This document shows, in pieces, positions 25,292 to 37,330 of a DNA stretch of 64,000 nucleotides (position 1 is its first letter; each line of letters starts with the position of its first letter). A program made the translations under genes and the position numbers. Under the pieces are notes generated by a model. The model was given only the letters and a program-made list of their open reading frames with translations. It made no database searches and was not told the origin of the DNA. The DNA is from Trichoderma breve (lineage: Eukaryota > Ascomycota > Sordariomycetes > Hypocreales > Hypocreaceae): the NCBI RefSeq assembly GCF_028502605.1, contig NC_079232.1:5766001-5830000 (forward strand), in the 5' to 3' direction.

Positions 25292-25975
25292 TCATTTGTA
25301 GTAGCCGCCACTTGGATATATCGACGTGGTGGAGTGGCGAGGTCTGAGTCTTCTCGGTGTCGACAGGTCATGTAGCTTCATGTTGAATGGCGTCGCCTGG
25401 CGTGCGAGTGGTTCCTTTAGGTCTCTCATGCTTTTCGAGTCAGTGTCCTCCTCCACTTTCAGCCCTTCCCAGAGGCGCGATCGCTTTCTTGGGCTTTCAA
25501 CCTCTACCTTGGGGAATAAGCTGTGTTTGACGGGCTGTGCTCGAGTTCCCTCGACTTTGGGAAGAAAAGAGTTAGAGAGTCCTCCGGGTGGAGTGGCTTG
25601 TTGCAGCAACTCTCTGAACCCCTTACGTAAGGAATTCATGGTGTCTGGTTGAATGAAATTGACGAGTTCCTTGATGAGGCCGAGGTCTCTATCGGTAACC
25701 TTGCCCTCGTTCTTCGCGATGCAGTCGAGTGCGTTGATGGCGGCGAAGCCAATGGCAGCAGCTCCGGCGGCATTTTCCGTGATCTCACCATCATTCCAAG
25801 TTAAATTTCCCTCCGCTCCTTGCAACAAGTAAGGCACATTTTGAGATGGCGAGCGGCTTGCGGGTATACGAGACATGTTGAAAGTTTCTTGTTTGTTATC
25901 ACCAAGTGCAGTGCTGATCAGAGGGTCTCTTGGTGCACCACCAAAACGACCGCGCGGGTCTCGGCGGGTTGACAT
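25292..25975 (-). CDS. Short member of the LLQG-WKEGE family, unknown function
   Basis: An intact 227-aa frame starting MSTRRDPRGRF. The conserved core (about 48-125) reads YLLQGAEGNLTWNDGE, ENAAGAAAIGFAAINAL and DLGLIKELVNFIQPDTMNSL. A Ser/Pro/basic tail with PRKRSR, a nuclear-localisation-like patch, follows. It is the same family as the 466-aa gene at 51970-53370 but lacks its N-terminal and C-terminal domains. In-frame sequence upstream of the ATG reads SSSYIEYA, matching the SSSGEDQ that precedes the equivalent internal Met of the long copy, so this is a 5'-truncated copy that may have adopted an internal start. I do not recognise the family. Confidence 0.6.
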   Translation of the reverse strand: MSTRRDPRGRFGGAPRDPLISTALGDNKQETFNMSRIPASRSPSQNVPYLLQGAEGNLTWNDGEITENAAGAAAIGFAAINALDCIAKNEGKVTDRDLGLIKELVNFIQPDTMNSLRKGFRELLQQATPPGGLSNSFLPKVEGTRAQPVKHSLFPKVEVESPRKRSRLWEGLKVEEDTDSKSMRDLKEPLARQATPFNMKLHDLSTPRRLRPRHSTTSIYPSGGYYK

Positions 25976-26097
25976 TGCGTACTCGATGTAGCTGGAAGAT
26001 CCTTTGGATGGATGCTAGTAGACTTTGAGCGATGCTAAGGATCTTATCGTACCCTAGCGAGGGTGTTAGGAGTTTAGGAGAAGAAGGGAGTTCTGAG

Positions 26098-26197
26098 TTG
26101 GAAGGATGGACTCTGGAACTTTCTACCTTCAGTCACTCACGTGCGGCAGAATGCAATGGCGGTGAAGTGTATAAACAACCTCACACAAGTGAATTAG
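26098..26197 (+). mobile_element. Diverged LTR fragment related to the Copia element at 41 kb
   Basis: The segment shares GGATGGACTCTGGAAC..., CTCACGTGCGGCA, TGGCGGTGAAGT and CACAAGTGAAT in the same order as the 214-bp Copia LTR. It has one CATTCAC-TGTGCGG unit where the young LTR has two. Homology fades after about 26197, so the 3' part is lost or too diverged. It lies between the 227-aa gene and the broken upstream gene. Confidence 0.75.
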
Positions 26198-26469
26198 CGT
26201 CGGTTGTGAGAATGGTATTGTCGTCGTCCAGATCGTCCGTCTGACTTGCTCGGCACAGGCGTGTGAGAGCGCAGAATGGGTTGCGAAGGAGATTGGGGGT
26301 CTTGGGATTTGGGATATAGGTATTCAGTACCCCAGCGACAGCATGGAGTTCAAGTACCAAAACAAGATATGAAGAAAAGCCATTTATCTTTACCTGCCTA
26401 CTACAGGGAGTAAGTACCTGATATCTTGGGTATCTGCTACTGTCGCCACTTTCTGACACAATCGCTATA

Positions 26470-26867
26470 GAATACGTTTTCTCTACTAGGTACAGAAGGG
26501 AATATACTTCTTCGAGAAATCACGGATAACTTGCTATGTAGTATCTCCAGCTGAAGTTATTCGCAACAACATATTTGGCCCATTCGTTCGTGCCTCTAGA
26601 TCAAACGTGTTGGGCGGTAGGCCCATTTCCTGTAGCATGACCTCCATTTATCCCGCCTGTACATTTCTAATATTTGCCTCAGCTGTGTCTTCCTCAATTA
26701 TGTCTTCCTTAGCTGAATGCGGCGTCTCGTCGATTCTTGAGATGTCTGCTGTGGGCTCCAACTTGTTCTTTCTCCTTGTCTTGACGGTGTGACTTTGCGA
26801 GTCTCCTGCTTCTTCGCGGGGCGAAGGAGAAAGATAAGGAGTTGGATACGAATCATTTAAGCGCCAT
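26470..26867 (-). pseudogene. Broken copy of the 5' part of the 654-aa gene
   Basis: Read from a minus-strand ATG at 26867, the sequence starts MALK*FVSNS followed by RRSRRLAK, parallel to MAPKRSISN and KSQRLVK of the gene at 53963-56031. Further on, EVMLQEMGLPPNTFDLEA matches IQIMLRHMGLPSDLFDPEA, and DFSKKYI matches EFSKKYI just before that gene's first intron. At least three in-frame stops are present and everything beyond the first exon is missing. The order relative to the 227-aa gene is the same as for the intact pair at 52-56 kb. Confidence 0.75.
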
Positions 26868-27470
26868 GGTGAACTGCAGAATAGTGGGAGAATGATTGAT
26901 CAATGAATGTCGTAAGACATCAGTATCTTCATATTATACAGGACTAAAGTACTCCTGTGCGGCCTTCCTAATGGATTAACAATCTTATCTACGTGTCCGA
27001 AGTTGTGGAAGGCAGGTACGATTGTTGGGTATGCATGGCAGAATGGCTATCATTCTATCGATAGGAATCAAGACCTCGGTACAGACAGTGATAATAGCGG
27101 TACTATTGCAAGCACATTCACGAAGATGAGACCAAGGAACATGAAGATGGAGCAGTTAATATATCTTGGGTGAAAAATATAATCATTATCACAATTCTCT
27201 TGCTGCTACTCTTAATAGTCTTTTGCCATCTCTCTATCATACCTCGTCTCATAAGACAAAATGCAACACCCGTAGCTTCTGAGTGCGCAATTGTTTCGGA
27301 AAAATATCACCCCAAAATCTTTGGCCTACAATGCCGTTGGACTCCCTGCGTAGAACGGACGCTCAATGCGCAAAGGAACGGATAACATCTACACAAAACG
27401 TGTCTTTCCAAAAACAGATCTGAAAACCTCTAAATTCATCGTCACATAGCGTGGCTCGCCGTTTCTCATC
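26868..27470. other. Intergenic, includes the right direct repeat
   Basis: No gene seen. 27151-27216 is the right partner of the direct repeat that starts at 25201. Confidence 0.5.
27151..27216 (+). repeat. Right member of the direct repeat flanking the 25-27 kb module
   Basis: Aligns with 25201-25264 through atcttgNgtgaaaa, aatcattat and tctcttgctgct with small gaps, roughly 75-80 percent identity by eye. Confidence 0.6.
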
Positions 27471-29639
27471 TCATAGTTTTGCTCCCTTAGACTGCCTAGC
27501 CTTCTTCTCCTTGTCCCTTAAGAGACGCCTCAAGATCTTGCCGCTAGGGCTCTTGGGAATTGCGTCAATGAACTCGATTCCACCGTTGAGCCATTTGTGC
27601 TTGGCTTTGTGGTCTTTGACGTGCTTCTGAATGGCGTCTTCAATTTCCTTGTCAGATTTGCCAGCGCAGTCGGAGACAGATTTGGTGACGAAGGCTTTGG
27701 GCACCTCGCCAGCGTAAGAGTCGGGGACTGGGATAACGGCGCAGTCGGAGACGTAGGGATGGCTGAGGAGATGGGCTTCTAGTTCGGCGGGAGCGACTTG
27801 GTGACCCTGATTTTGGATTTTTTGGTAAGCAAAGTTCAAGAGAGACGAAAGAAGGGATACAAGGTGAGGAGTGCTGAGCGAGTGATTGTGTGTTTGTTTG
27901 ATTTGCATATCTCAGGCTGGTAGCTTACCTTGGTCTTGATCAATTCCTTGATTCGGTCAACAACAACAAGGTGCTCGTGACCCTGGGCGGACTTTCGGAC
28001 AACAACCTCGTCGCCTGTTCGCAGCCACCGACCATCCTCGTGGTGGACGAATGTCTCGGCATTGGCCTTTTCGTTGTTCAAGTACCCCAGCACAACGGCG
28101 GGAGATTGGATCAACAGCTCGCCCGGAGTGTCGTATTCGGTCACTTCCTTGCCTTCGAGATCGATAACCTTGGCCTTCTTTCCCGGTAATAGAGAGCCTG
28201 AAGAGCCAAAGAGTACGTCCAGCTCGTTGGTCGAAGAGACGGTGGGTGAGCATTCAGTCATGCCGTAGCCTTGTCCGATGCGCCATTTGGGAAACATCTT
28301 GGTTACGGCCTCGACGACTTCTGGGCCTAGCGGAGCTGCACCGCAGTAGACGAAGCGTACGCTCTCGAGATTGTATTTGGCAGTATTTTGGGGGTTGCCG
28401 ATGATTTGGATGAGCATGGGTGGGACAACAAACAGTTGCTCAATCTTGAAGCGCTGGACAGCATCGAGAAGTTCATGGAAGTTGTACTTTGGCAGCACAA
28501 TAGTCTCATCGCCGCGGTACTGGCTTAGGGTGGAAACTAGAACGAGGGCATATATGTGCGAGAAGGGAAGAACGCCGAGCAAAACTTGCGATTCGATGCC
28601 GAGCTCTTTGCGGGGGACGCTGTCTAGTAAATAAACTTGGAGCACGTTGGCGATGACGTTGCGGTGGGAGACCATGACGGCTTTCTTTGGGATATCAATG
28701 AGTTCGTGTCAGCGTCGCTTACAAGCGTTCAGGAGCAAAATATAGCACCAGAAGGGTTCAAACATATAAAATACTAGCCATTTCTCACTTACCGGCAGGC
28801 CAGAAGTTCCGCTAGAGTAGCACAGATAAGCAGTCTGCCTAGCACCCTGACCCTTGACCCAATTCAAAGGCTTCAATGGCGGCAGACTCTTGCCCTCGGC
28901 CACCAAGTCGTCAATGGTCACATATGAAGGAGGATTGTCAAAGCCCGCAGTGCGCAATATGAATATGCGATCCTTGGGGATTCCTGCAGCGGTGGCTGCC
29001 TTGAGAGCATTTTCGAGGAGAGGAGGGCAGGTAAACACGGCCTTGGCTCCTGATGTGCGGAGCTGGTGCTCGAGCTCTTGTATCGAGTATGCGGCGCTTG
29101 CTGGAGTGACAATGCCGGAGAGGCGGTGGATGGCGTGAGTAAATGGGAGATAGTCAATCTGTGACAGAGAGAAGCAACGGCCTCGTTAGAGGGGCATTGA
29201 ATAATCGGAGTGGTTTCGGACAAGACGGTGGGGGGGGGGGGGGGGGGGGGTGGGTTGAGTCGTGTCAAAGGGCTGAGATTGCTGGATTCTAGCGTACCGT
29301 GTTGACCGAGTACAACGCGACAACTCTTTCCCACTCAGTCTCCTCGTTAGGGTTGAGGCCCAATCGCTTGCTGATTGCGCGAGCCATGTAATCTATCCGT
29401 TCAGCTACCTGAGCGGCATCGTAGGTCGTGCCCGTGATGCCGCATGTGTACGGGTTTCTGGCCTTGGCCACTGGGTACCGGCCGTATTGCTCATTTCGCA
29501 GGAATTCTTCGATTGTGATTGAGTCCGGAACCTCTGTCTCGCAGGTTTAGCTGTCAGCCTGAGAATCGGAGGGCGCATCTGCGCAGCGCGCATGCATACC
29601 TGGCAGCTGGGGAAGATACGATGGAGGTGTGAAGACCAT
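27471..29639 (-). CDS. 4-coumarate-CoA ligase-like acyl-CoA synthetase, peroxisomal signal
   Basis: Five exons on the minus strand: 29639-29600, 29533-29298, 29158-28793, 28684-27929 and 27806-27471; 577 aa. ANL-superfamily motifs: the ATP-binding loop YSSGTSGLPK built across the exon 3/4 join, then PFSHIYAL, YGMTECSPT, RTGD, the hinge DRIKELIKTKG across the exon 4/5 join, and the C-terminal lysine in SPSGKILRR. Members activate carboxylic acids to CoA thioesters via acyl adenylates. The protein ends in AKL, a type-1 peroxisomal targeting signal, so it likely feeds beta-oxidation or a peroxisomal biosynthetic step. Substrate cannot be told from sequence. Intron 2 holds an unusual 21-base homopolymer. 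No biosynthetic cluster partners are adjacent. Confidence 0.9.
29230..29250 (+). repeat. 21-base G homopolymer inside intron 2 of the ligase gene
   Basis: An uninterrupted run of G on the plus strand (C on the transcribed-sense strand), in the 139-nt intron at 29297-29159. Length is likely unstable. Confidence 0.9.
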
Positions 29640-30974
29640 GGCGAATTAGTCCCCGAGACACGAAACAAGAAAGAGTGAACAATGGAAGAGAAGCAAGCAG
29701 TAATGAGAGGAGAAATGAGCAAGAGAAGCCGTGGAGAGCTTCAGCGCGGGCTAAGGCAAGAGATATACTGCCTTGTCCATGACAGCCTAGGCATTGAATT
29801 AAGGACCTTGGTAGATCGGGAGTGGAGATGCGCCGGTCCAGATTGGCAAAAACCTCGGGAGGCGGTATCGGCTGCTGGGGACGGGATGTATTTAGTGCTG
29901 GGGACAGCACCGCTTTGAGACACAATGGCTGTTGCAGGGTTCAATGTTGTGTTATCCTGGAGCTTTCAAGACGCGAAACACTGAGGACTCTCCAACATGT
30001 TGCACGTTTTTGAACTCAAGCCGTGAATTCCATATTCAATATATCAACTCTTTGATATTTACATCAACCAAATGAAAGAAAAAAGACACAGAGGACAGAA
30101 ACGGGAAACAGGAATGACGCGATTCCCCCAAGTCTCCACATGGCAAGTCTAGAATGAAGCTAAGTAAACGGTTCCCCCCAACTCAGTCCCTACAGCAGGT
30201 TGGAGGAGTATTCTCCGGCACTACCCCAGACTACTCCGGATAGTAGATTGCAGGTAAGCTAAGCTCCGAGGCCTGTCATGCTGCAGTTGCCCCATTGGCT
30301 CTGCTACCACCAATAATCAACCATCCAATCCAGATCACGGTACTCCGTATAGGTGCTCCGAAAGTCCGAGAGTCCGAGGTTGCGGGCAGACGAGATGTGA
30401 CAGTTTGTGCGTTTGATACATGACAATGGCGCCGAGGATGCGTTAAACATGCTGACCTAGCGAAAATTACCCAAGTAAGTAAGTTGGTGTTCTCAATGTA
30501 AGAGGACGCTGTAGTCAGGACCGAGAGCCGCAATAGCCGTCCTAGCCGTGCTTGTGAGATTTTGGTTCTCTATTGTGAGCTTTGAATATGAACCAGAAAC
30601 CTAACAGAAAACCCTGAGCCTGTCAATCGCTATTGCGACCCACTTCTTAAGACGGCTGTAAGTCGAAACATCTCCTGCCTGGAAAGGTGCTAGGAGCGGG
30701 AAAAGGCACCGTGATACTGCTTCAAACGGGCGCGGGGGGCCACATAGCACGACGACACGTAACATGGTCATTAAATGCAAGTCGAAAAGTGTATGTGTGT
30801 GTGTATGTATGTCAGGTATCCATTGGGGAAATAAATCCTCCATGGGCAGTCATGTTTCACCCTCCTTCGTCATATACGAAACTGGTATGTAAATCCTCGG
30901 CCGAGTTGTCCAAAATTGACAGCCAATGGTCCTCTCGCTCGTGAATATATACAGTAAGAGACCCCTTCTTGAAA
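29640..30974. other. Intergenic between ligase and aspartic protease
   Basis: No gene supported. It includes one TACTCCGTA motif (30341) and a TG-rich microsatellite near 30790-30812. The side nearest 29.6 kb is the ligase promoter. Confidence 0.45.
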
Positions 30975-32870
30975 TTATACAATGTTAAAAATCATTGCCA
31001 AAGCACCCAGCGCGACAAAGACCCAAGTCAAGGCCGGAGGCCGCACGCCTGCATCTTCGTCTCCTCCATCTCCATTGCCGCCGCTACTAGGAGTGCTGGT
31101 AGCGCTGGGTTGAGTCGTAGCTTCAGCTCCTTGAATGGTTTGGGTTGTGATCATGCCGGTGCGGCATCCGACATCGAAAACTGGGCAGGATGTCACCGTG
31201 AAGACAGTTGTAACGGCTGTAGCCGGGATATTGTTGGTGGGAGTCGGGGTCGATCCCGTGGCCTGTGGAGATTATCATTAGTTCCTGGTTCTTGCGGTTC
31301 AAGACAAGACAGGCCGTTGAGTTTTGTCACTTACCGTTGGGCCTCCTGTGCCCGTGACACCGGCATCACTGCTGTTGCAGTTGCCCTGCACATTGGGCAC
31401 GGCGTTGGATCCGCTGCCGGCGACAACAATGTCACTGCTGCCACAGTCAGCGGCCTGGGCGATGTGAACCTCCTGGTTGTCCCAATCGAATACAAAGTAT
31501 CCAGCCCTCAACACCGTGTCTCCCAGAATCTGCTGGTCCGTCGTCAGGACCAGGCCAACGTAACAATAGTCGCTGGGACCGCCACTATCGCCTGCTGATA
31601 GGATGAAATCAGAGAAGGGAACCTTGACGACCTTGTTGCCAAAGCCAAAATCGACACTGCCAGCCGAGTCACGAAGCGAGCACGGCACAAAAAAGTAGCC
31701 CTCGCCATCGTTTTGGGCGCCCAGAGCCTCGAGGATAGGCAATGCGGCAGCGGAGTGCATGCGGCTGAGCGTCGTGCCAGAGTCGAGCATCACGTTTGTG
31801 TCGGCGCTATTCAGCCTGAAGCTCTGCGAACGGCTTTGCGTGAGGCCCAGCGTAGTGAGGTTTACGGCCAGACGTGTTTCGCCTTGGATGCCGGGTACGA
31901 TGGGTCGAGTCTCGAGGGAACCGATGAATTTGCTGCGATCAAGACCGCCATAGATGAGGGCTCCCGTCTCTGAATCGGAATGCCGGAGGTCGAGGGAAAA
32001 GACCCGGCTGGCAATGACTCCCTGGTCGGCCATTGTGTTGAGCAGCAAGCTGTACGGTTGGTCGCCTGGGAATCCTCCTCGAACATCAGGCGCGAGGCCC
32101 ATGATGCCCTGTGCCTGGCCCTCGCTGGACGTAACAACGCCAAACGTCTGATTCTTGACCTGAATACTACCAAAGCTCAGCGTGTCGGCATAGTAGGTGA
32201 TGTCGACTGACGTCTGCGTGGACTGGTCTGTTGGGTCGCCATAGTTGATTTCCTCGCGTCCAAACGGACCAACCGGCGGCGTTCTCGATCTTCTGGGATT
32301 GTATTGGCCGAGCTGCTGACACTGTTCGGCTTGCGACTCGGACGGTGCGGTCGAGCAGTCCGGATTGACCCATAGCTCGCTGGATCCTGTATCGACGAGG
32401 ACGGTTACGTTCTGGGGAGGAGTTCCTAGGCCGACTGGCGGTGACAGGCTGTTAGTATAAATGATATTTCCTGCATGCGACTGGTGAATGCAGCAGTAGC
32501 AGTAGCCGTCGCTTTGTACATGAGGGCCTGAGACATGGAAACAGTAGACAATGCTTCTAGCTTATATGGGGCAGTATGAAACAAAAACCAAATTTGTATA
32601 GCCAACTTGTATAGAAACTCAATAGTCGCAGCGATTGGCTTAACAGCAGCGAGAAAAGGACTCACTTTCGATGGCATAAAAGAAATCCATATTCTCCAAT
32701 ACTGCGTCAATGGCGCTTCTCTTTCCAACCTTGTTGTGAGGCCTCTTGATGGTTCCCACGGGGATCGACACATATCCATCACCAGATTCCGCCCGCGGGA
32801 ACATCGGAGTGACAACGGCTTCCGCATGTTGCGCCGCGATCAGCAGCCCGAGCGCTGTCGTCAGCCTCAT
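30975..32870 (-). CDS. GPI-anchored pepsin-like aspartic protease (family A1, yapsin type)
   Basis: Three exons on the minus strand: 32870-32666, 32470-31335 and 31262-30975; 542 aa. An N-terminal signal peptide (MRLTTALGLLIAAQHAEA) is followed by a short propeptide with KVGKR. The two catalytic motifs are DTGSS (D95) and DSGTT (D298), about 200 residues apart as usual. GTPPQNVTVLVDTGSSELWV is typical of the fungal A1 family. The C terminus has a Ser/Thr-rich stalk, a Gly/Asp-rich segment and a hydrophobic GPI-addition tail (ALTWVFVALGALAMIF). It should act at the plasma membrane or wall in protein processing or wall remodelling. The first intron (195 nt) is the least certain join; it was chosen because GCAG at 32471 gives a continuous frame (YAIERNIIYTNSLSPPVG). 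Confidence 0.88.
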
Positions 32871-35285
32871 GGTGTGCGAAGGTTCTGTCGGCTCTCCTTC
32901 TCGTCTCTATGTCTCCCTGTGTTCGCAAGGATATCGGCTCCGGCGGGTGGGAAGAGGAACAAAGAGACGGAAGAAGGGGGGAGCTAGAGAAAAGAGAAAG
33001 AGGAAAATCGAGTCCCAGCTGAAGGCAATCGAGTCAACAGAGTGATTAACCCAGATCTCGGCGCGATCTCACTAGCGGGGGAACGTCGACAAGGGTCGAT
33101 GACAGCAGAGAATCAAACAAGACGTCCATTTTCCCTTTTATGGGCTCCTTGACCTCGTCTCCGATTGTCGTCTCCTAGCCATTACGGGCCGGCCTGCTCC
33201 ATAGAAAACAAGCCTTGGATGAGGCTGGAGAGCTTCCCTCGACAGGCTGTTGGCCAAGCTGAGGTTGGAGCGACGCGGCGCAGCGTTGCGGCTTCTGCAC
33301 TAGACGAGCTCTCGCATCTCTAGACAAGCACTAGTCCGCTTGGACTCGAGCCGCCAAGCACAGCTTTCCGCTTTGTGGCGCCCGTTCTCAGCTACATGAC
33401 GCTATTGAGGCGGATCAAGCGGTGGCCACACACTTCGTTCTCAGGAGAGCCGAGCCGATACTTGGGTGGTTGACCACATGTAAGCAGCGATACTTTGTAC
33501 TCTTGCTGGTAATTAAGTCAAGGTTCGGCTCATTCTTGTTGAGGATACACGAGAAAAAAGCTTATGCTGGCATGGAGTGGTGAGCCAGTATTATGGACCC
33601 TAGCCAACCACGCAGGCATGGTTCAAGTTTTGTGGGGGTTTCGGATCTCCTGGGAAGAGGCGTCGTCCAGCTGTGCCTATGGGATTCTTTCAAGAGCCTC
33701 CCTCGTCATAGATTCCTACAGCCTGCCTACGATTTCTCTGCCCCATTGTTTCCAGAAGCACTCCCCTAATAACAGAGGCCTAAAAGGATCTTTTTGGTGA
33801 TAGCTGTTGACCACAGACGGAGATCCAGCTTAGATATGTGTAGGTACCTGACGTTGCAGCACTTGTACTGTACAAAGAGCATCATCACGAGAGCTTTGTG
33901 CTCTTCAAGACTGCCCGCAATAACGGTTCCACAGTCCAACAGGGATGCCGCTCCACCCTCAAAGAAAGGACCTCGGGGCTGATGTCAATTATGGATCAAA
34001 CGGAGCATCTTCACTCTCAATTGAATTCTAGCAGGACAAGTACCGAGCGCTTAATTTTCATCTGACCACTTGGTGGTGCTTACAGTATGTACATACCGCT
34101 ATTCTTCAACTTATACAACCACAACAATTCCTCGTCCGTTTTAAATCAGCATGATTGAGCTGCTGGATACTGAAAATCCTGACTCTTCAATTCTTCTTCT
34201 TTCAATAGATGTAGTGCACCGCATGGTAACCACAGTGGCGGTGGCTTGGCTGCCTCACGGACGGCTTTTGAGTCGCACGGCTCTCAGTTGATACTTGAGC
34301 GGCGAATTATTCGCGAGGACGCGCAAGCCGTGCTTGGCAGCCAAGACGTTCCATCCCAAAGAAAGGTAGCATCAGATGACTACTAGACAACTCGGATGCT
34401 TGGTCTTCAATTTTCATCCAGTGTGTGTATTTAGGTGATAAACCGTGACTAGAAGTGAGTGAGGCGAGCAGAAAGGGGGCCGAAGCCGGGCTGTCTTTTC
34501 CCTGCTCCAGATGGGTATCATCTCCAGTGGAAACAAATTCTCCGTGACACGTCTTTAATTTCTGATGTTGCAATTGAGTGGAGTTTTGGTATCGATGAGT
34601 AGCAAGTCTTTTCTTAATGCCCAATTTCTCAATCTTTACGAATGAGTGAATGCAGTCACTCAACCAACTGGGCTGCCGTAAGTGAGAATCTCATTCTCAT
34701 ACCGGCCCTCTCAGGATAACGCGGGCAACATGAACAATAAATGAGCGAATAAATTGCCATATATTGTGATGGGAAATCTAGATTGAGCATAGAAGGATTC
34801 TATGGACTTTCTCTCAGTAAATCATCTCTCACATTAATACAAATAACGCTGATGACGTGTATGGCGCAGCTTAGAGTTCCGGGCAAGTTCGAACACCTGC
34901 AGCGTTGAATTTTCATCTCATTCTCTCTATCCTCTCCCCCTATTCGCTTCATAATCTGCAGAATACAAACTCTCATTAATCAGACACCTTCCGCTCCCTC
35001 CAGTGCTCGTATCCGAATTAAATCATCTCCACCAACCCAACTGCTCACCTCTGATGCATTATGACGCCAGTCTGAGTTCTTCGTTTACCAAAATGCCGCT
35101 TCGAGAAATACCTTGCAAATATGTGCCACTCTATGTGTGTGACTACAAGTCCTAGATGAATATGCTCGTCAATTTAAATGTCTTGAGTGATGGAGGGCAG
35201 TATTGCATAGAACTATAGTGACTATTTTTCACTATTAGCGAATATCTTCTCTTATCTGTAGGGGATTATGCTAAACATACAGTAC
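32871..35285. other. Intergenic
   Basis: 2.4 kb without a supported gene. The first 300 bases are the promoter of the aspartic protease. The rest shows only short random frames and no repeats that I could see. Confidence 0.45.
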
Positions 35286-36559
35286 TCATAGCAATCCCTT
35301 GAACCACTGCTTCATTCTTATCGTCGCCTCGCCGACTTGTTCTAATATTCCTTCGGCTACAATAAAGTCATGGGCCGCGTTTGGGTCGCTCTCCAGCGTT
35401 ACTTGGACACCCGTCTTCATGGCTTCAATGGCCTTTGCCATTGAAGTTGCCTGATCGGCCAAAATCTCCCTCCCACCAACAGTCATGTGAATCTTCCTGA
35501 CAGCACTGTTAAGCTTGCCTATCCAAGCCCCTTTGCATTCAAGAGGCTTTGCCCAACTGTTGGTCTCGTCCGAGTCGCTCTGCTCTTCATAACCGGAGGC
35601 ATATGCCGTAAGTGAGCGCATGACAGCTCTCGAGAGCATATCACTGCTATCGTATTCCAGGCATGAGGAGCTAGAGTACTCAGTACTGAGCCACGGCGAC
35701 ACCAACACAGCAGCCGACAGAGGCTCATCTAATGCGATATGACAAGCTTCAGGATGAGGCTCGACTAAATGCTTGAGAGTTTGCATGGTGAGGTTGCCAC
35801 CAGCAGAATCGCCGCCAATGACGATATCTTTGGCGCTGAAGCCTGCTTTGAGAATCTCGGAGAGAGCAGATGCAGCCTGACAAAGCTGTACGGGAACTTT
35901 CGAAGCGGGAGCCAGGGAATACTGTAGAAAAGCCACAGCTACCTCAGTATCCGACTCTAGTCCAGAGAGAACGAATGTATTCCACACGCATTCAAAGTGT
36001 CCTGCTTGGCTCGGCATGACATATCCTCCGCCGTGAAGATAGAGTACCACCTTGCGGGCTTTGTGGCGGTTTCCAACCCAGAGAATGCTTGAGTTGCCAT
36101 CAGAGAGAGGTTGTATATCGCATTGGAGCCGCTCTTTGAGCGCTGGATCCCTGGCAAGCCTAGCTTTTCGCTGAATCCATGCTCTGTATACGTCTTCGGT
36201 AGATGGAAGCAAAGTTTGGATTTCGCGAGCCGTAAAGGTACTAAAGATAACGCTAACACCGGCACTCAAAAGATACAGCCGAATGTTCAAGTTGTTCCGG
36301 ATGGCGAACAAAAGCACCTGTGCACCAACGATGGCGAGCATACAAGGAGCTAAGCGAAGACATCTTTCGTCAGTCGAAATGATATCGGCCATATATATCC
36401 CTTGACTGACAAAGACTTACCGACAAAAAGCGAAACCCCGATCAGCTTCAGTTTCTCGCCAATGGAGAGGCGAGGCTTGCCGTTGTTGACCTAGATTTTT
36501 GTTCCGAATATATGTCAGCGAGATACATCCTGGATGAATGGTGAAACCTGTCCTACCAT
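35286..36559 (-). CDS. Alpha/beta hydrolase, hormone-sensitive-lipase type esterase
   Basis: Proposed exons: 36559-36557 (only the ATG), 36490-36421 and 36349-35286; 378 aa. The core is clear: oxyanion-hole motif HGGGY (about 130), nucleophile elbow GDSAGG (Ser about 206), an acidic residue region VGGREILADQ, and the catalytic His in NAAHDF (about 351). A hydrophobic N-terminal segment (about 25-60) suggests membrane or ER association. The start is a judgement: the uninterrupted frame starts at 36392, but a GTAAGT..TTAG intron (36420-36350) joins upstream KPRLSIGEKLKLIGV, typical of this family, and an ATG directly before a GTAGGA donor supplies the start. Substrate is unknown. It is transcribed away from the dehydrogenase at 37331, with 770 bp between the two starts. 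Confidence 0.8.
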
Positions 36560-37330
36560 CGAAAGTGGATATTGTGGTTGCCAGTGCTCAACTGCACAAC
36601 TATGTTGACATACACAACCAAATAACTGAATAGGGATACATGCGATAGAAACATTGAAGAGCCGTTGGAGCAGCCGGGAGCCAGCTCATCTTATAAAACC
36701 GCCCTCATCTCTAGACGACGATTCCTGTGCCATGTTTTACGACGTGGCATTCTGTCTCAGTTGACTTACATTGCGCTGGCCAATATCATCCTCTTATGGC
36801 TTATCTTGCAGGTTTTGCACTCTCACCGGATGCATGTAGGGTCGTCTTGCATGGACTGACTTGCCGCCTTCTAATTATGTAGCTGTGCACATACCAGTTA
36901 CACCCAGCCCAGGCTTGGAGACGGGGATGGCAACCAAGTCCAACAACGTTGCCATTCAATTAAGCGAGCGGGGCGTGTATCAGGCTCTGTAACTTCAGAA
37001 GGCCAAAGCGGAGGTAATTGTAACACTTCAGCTCAGTCCTTTCAGCTTGGCGCGGATGCGGAAAATATGGACGGCTAGGAGATGCATGTACGGCTGATGC
37101 CGATGTGGCAACTGTTTCACAATGGGCGTCAATAGTCCCGAATCCTCAACATCATGTGAGCCATTTCCCGCTACAACCACATGTATGATTAAAGGGAGGA
37201 GGCATATGTACTTGCATCCCAGGCTTAAAGCCGTGGTGGTATTGCCCATTCATTCTAATTCAACTCTGAATTAGAAGAATAAGGAAAACAGCAAAACAAT
37301 CTACCTGCGCTCACGTCAATACAGAAAATC
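36560..37330. other. Shared divergent promoter region
   Basis: The only sequence between two divergently transcribed genes (hydrolase to the left, dehydrogenase to the right). No gene seen; it may co-regulate both. Confidence 0.45.
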
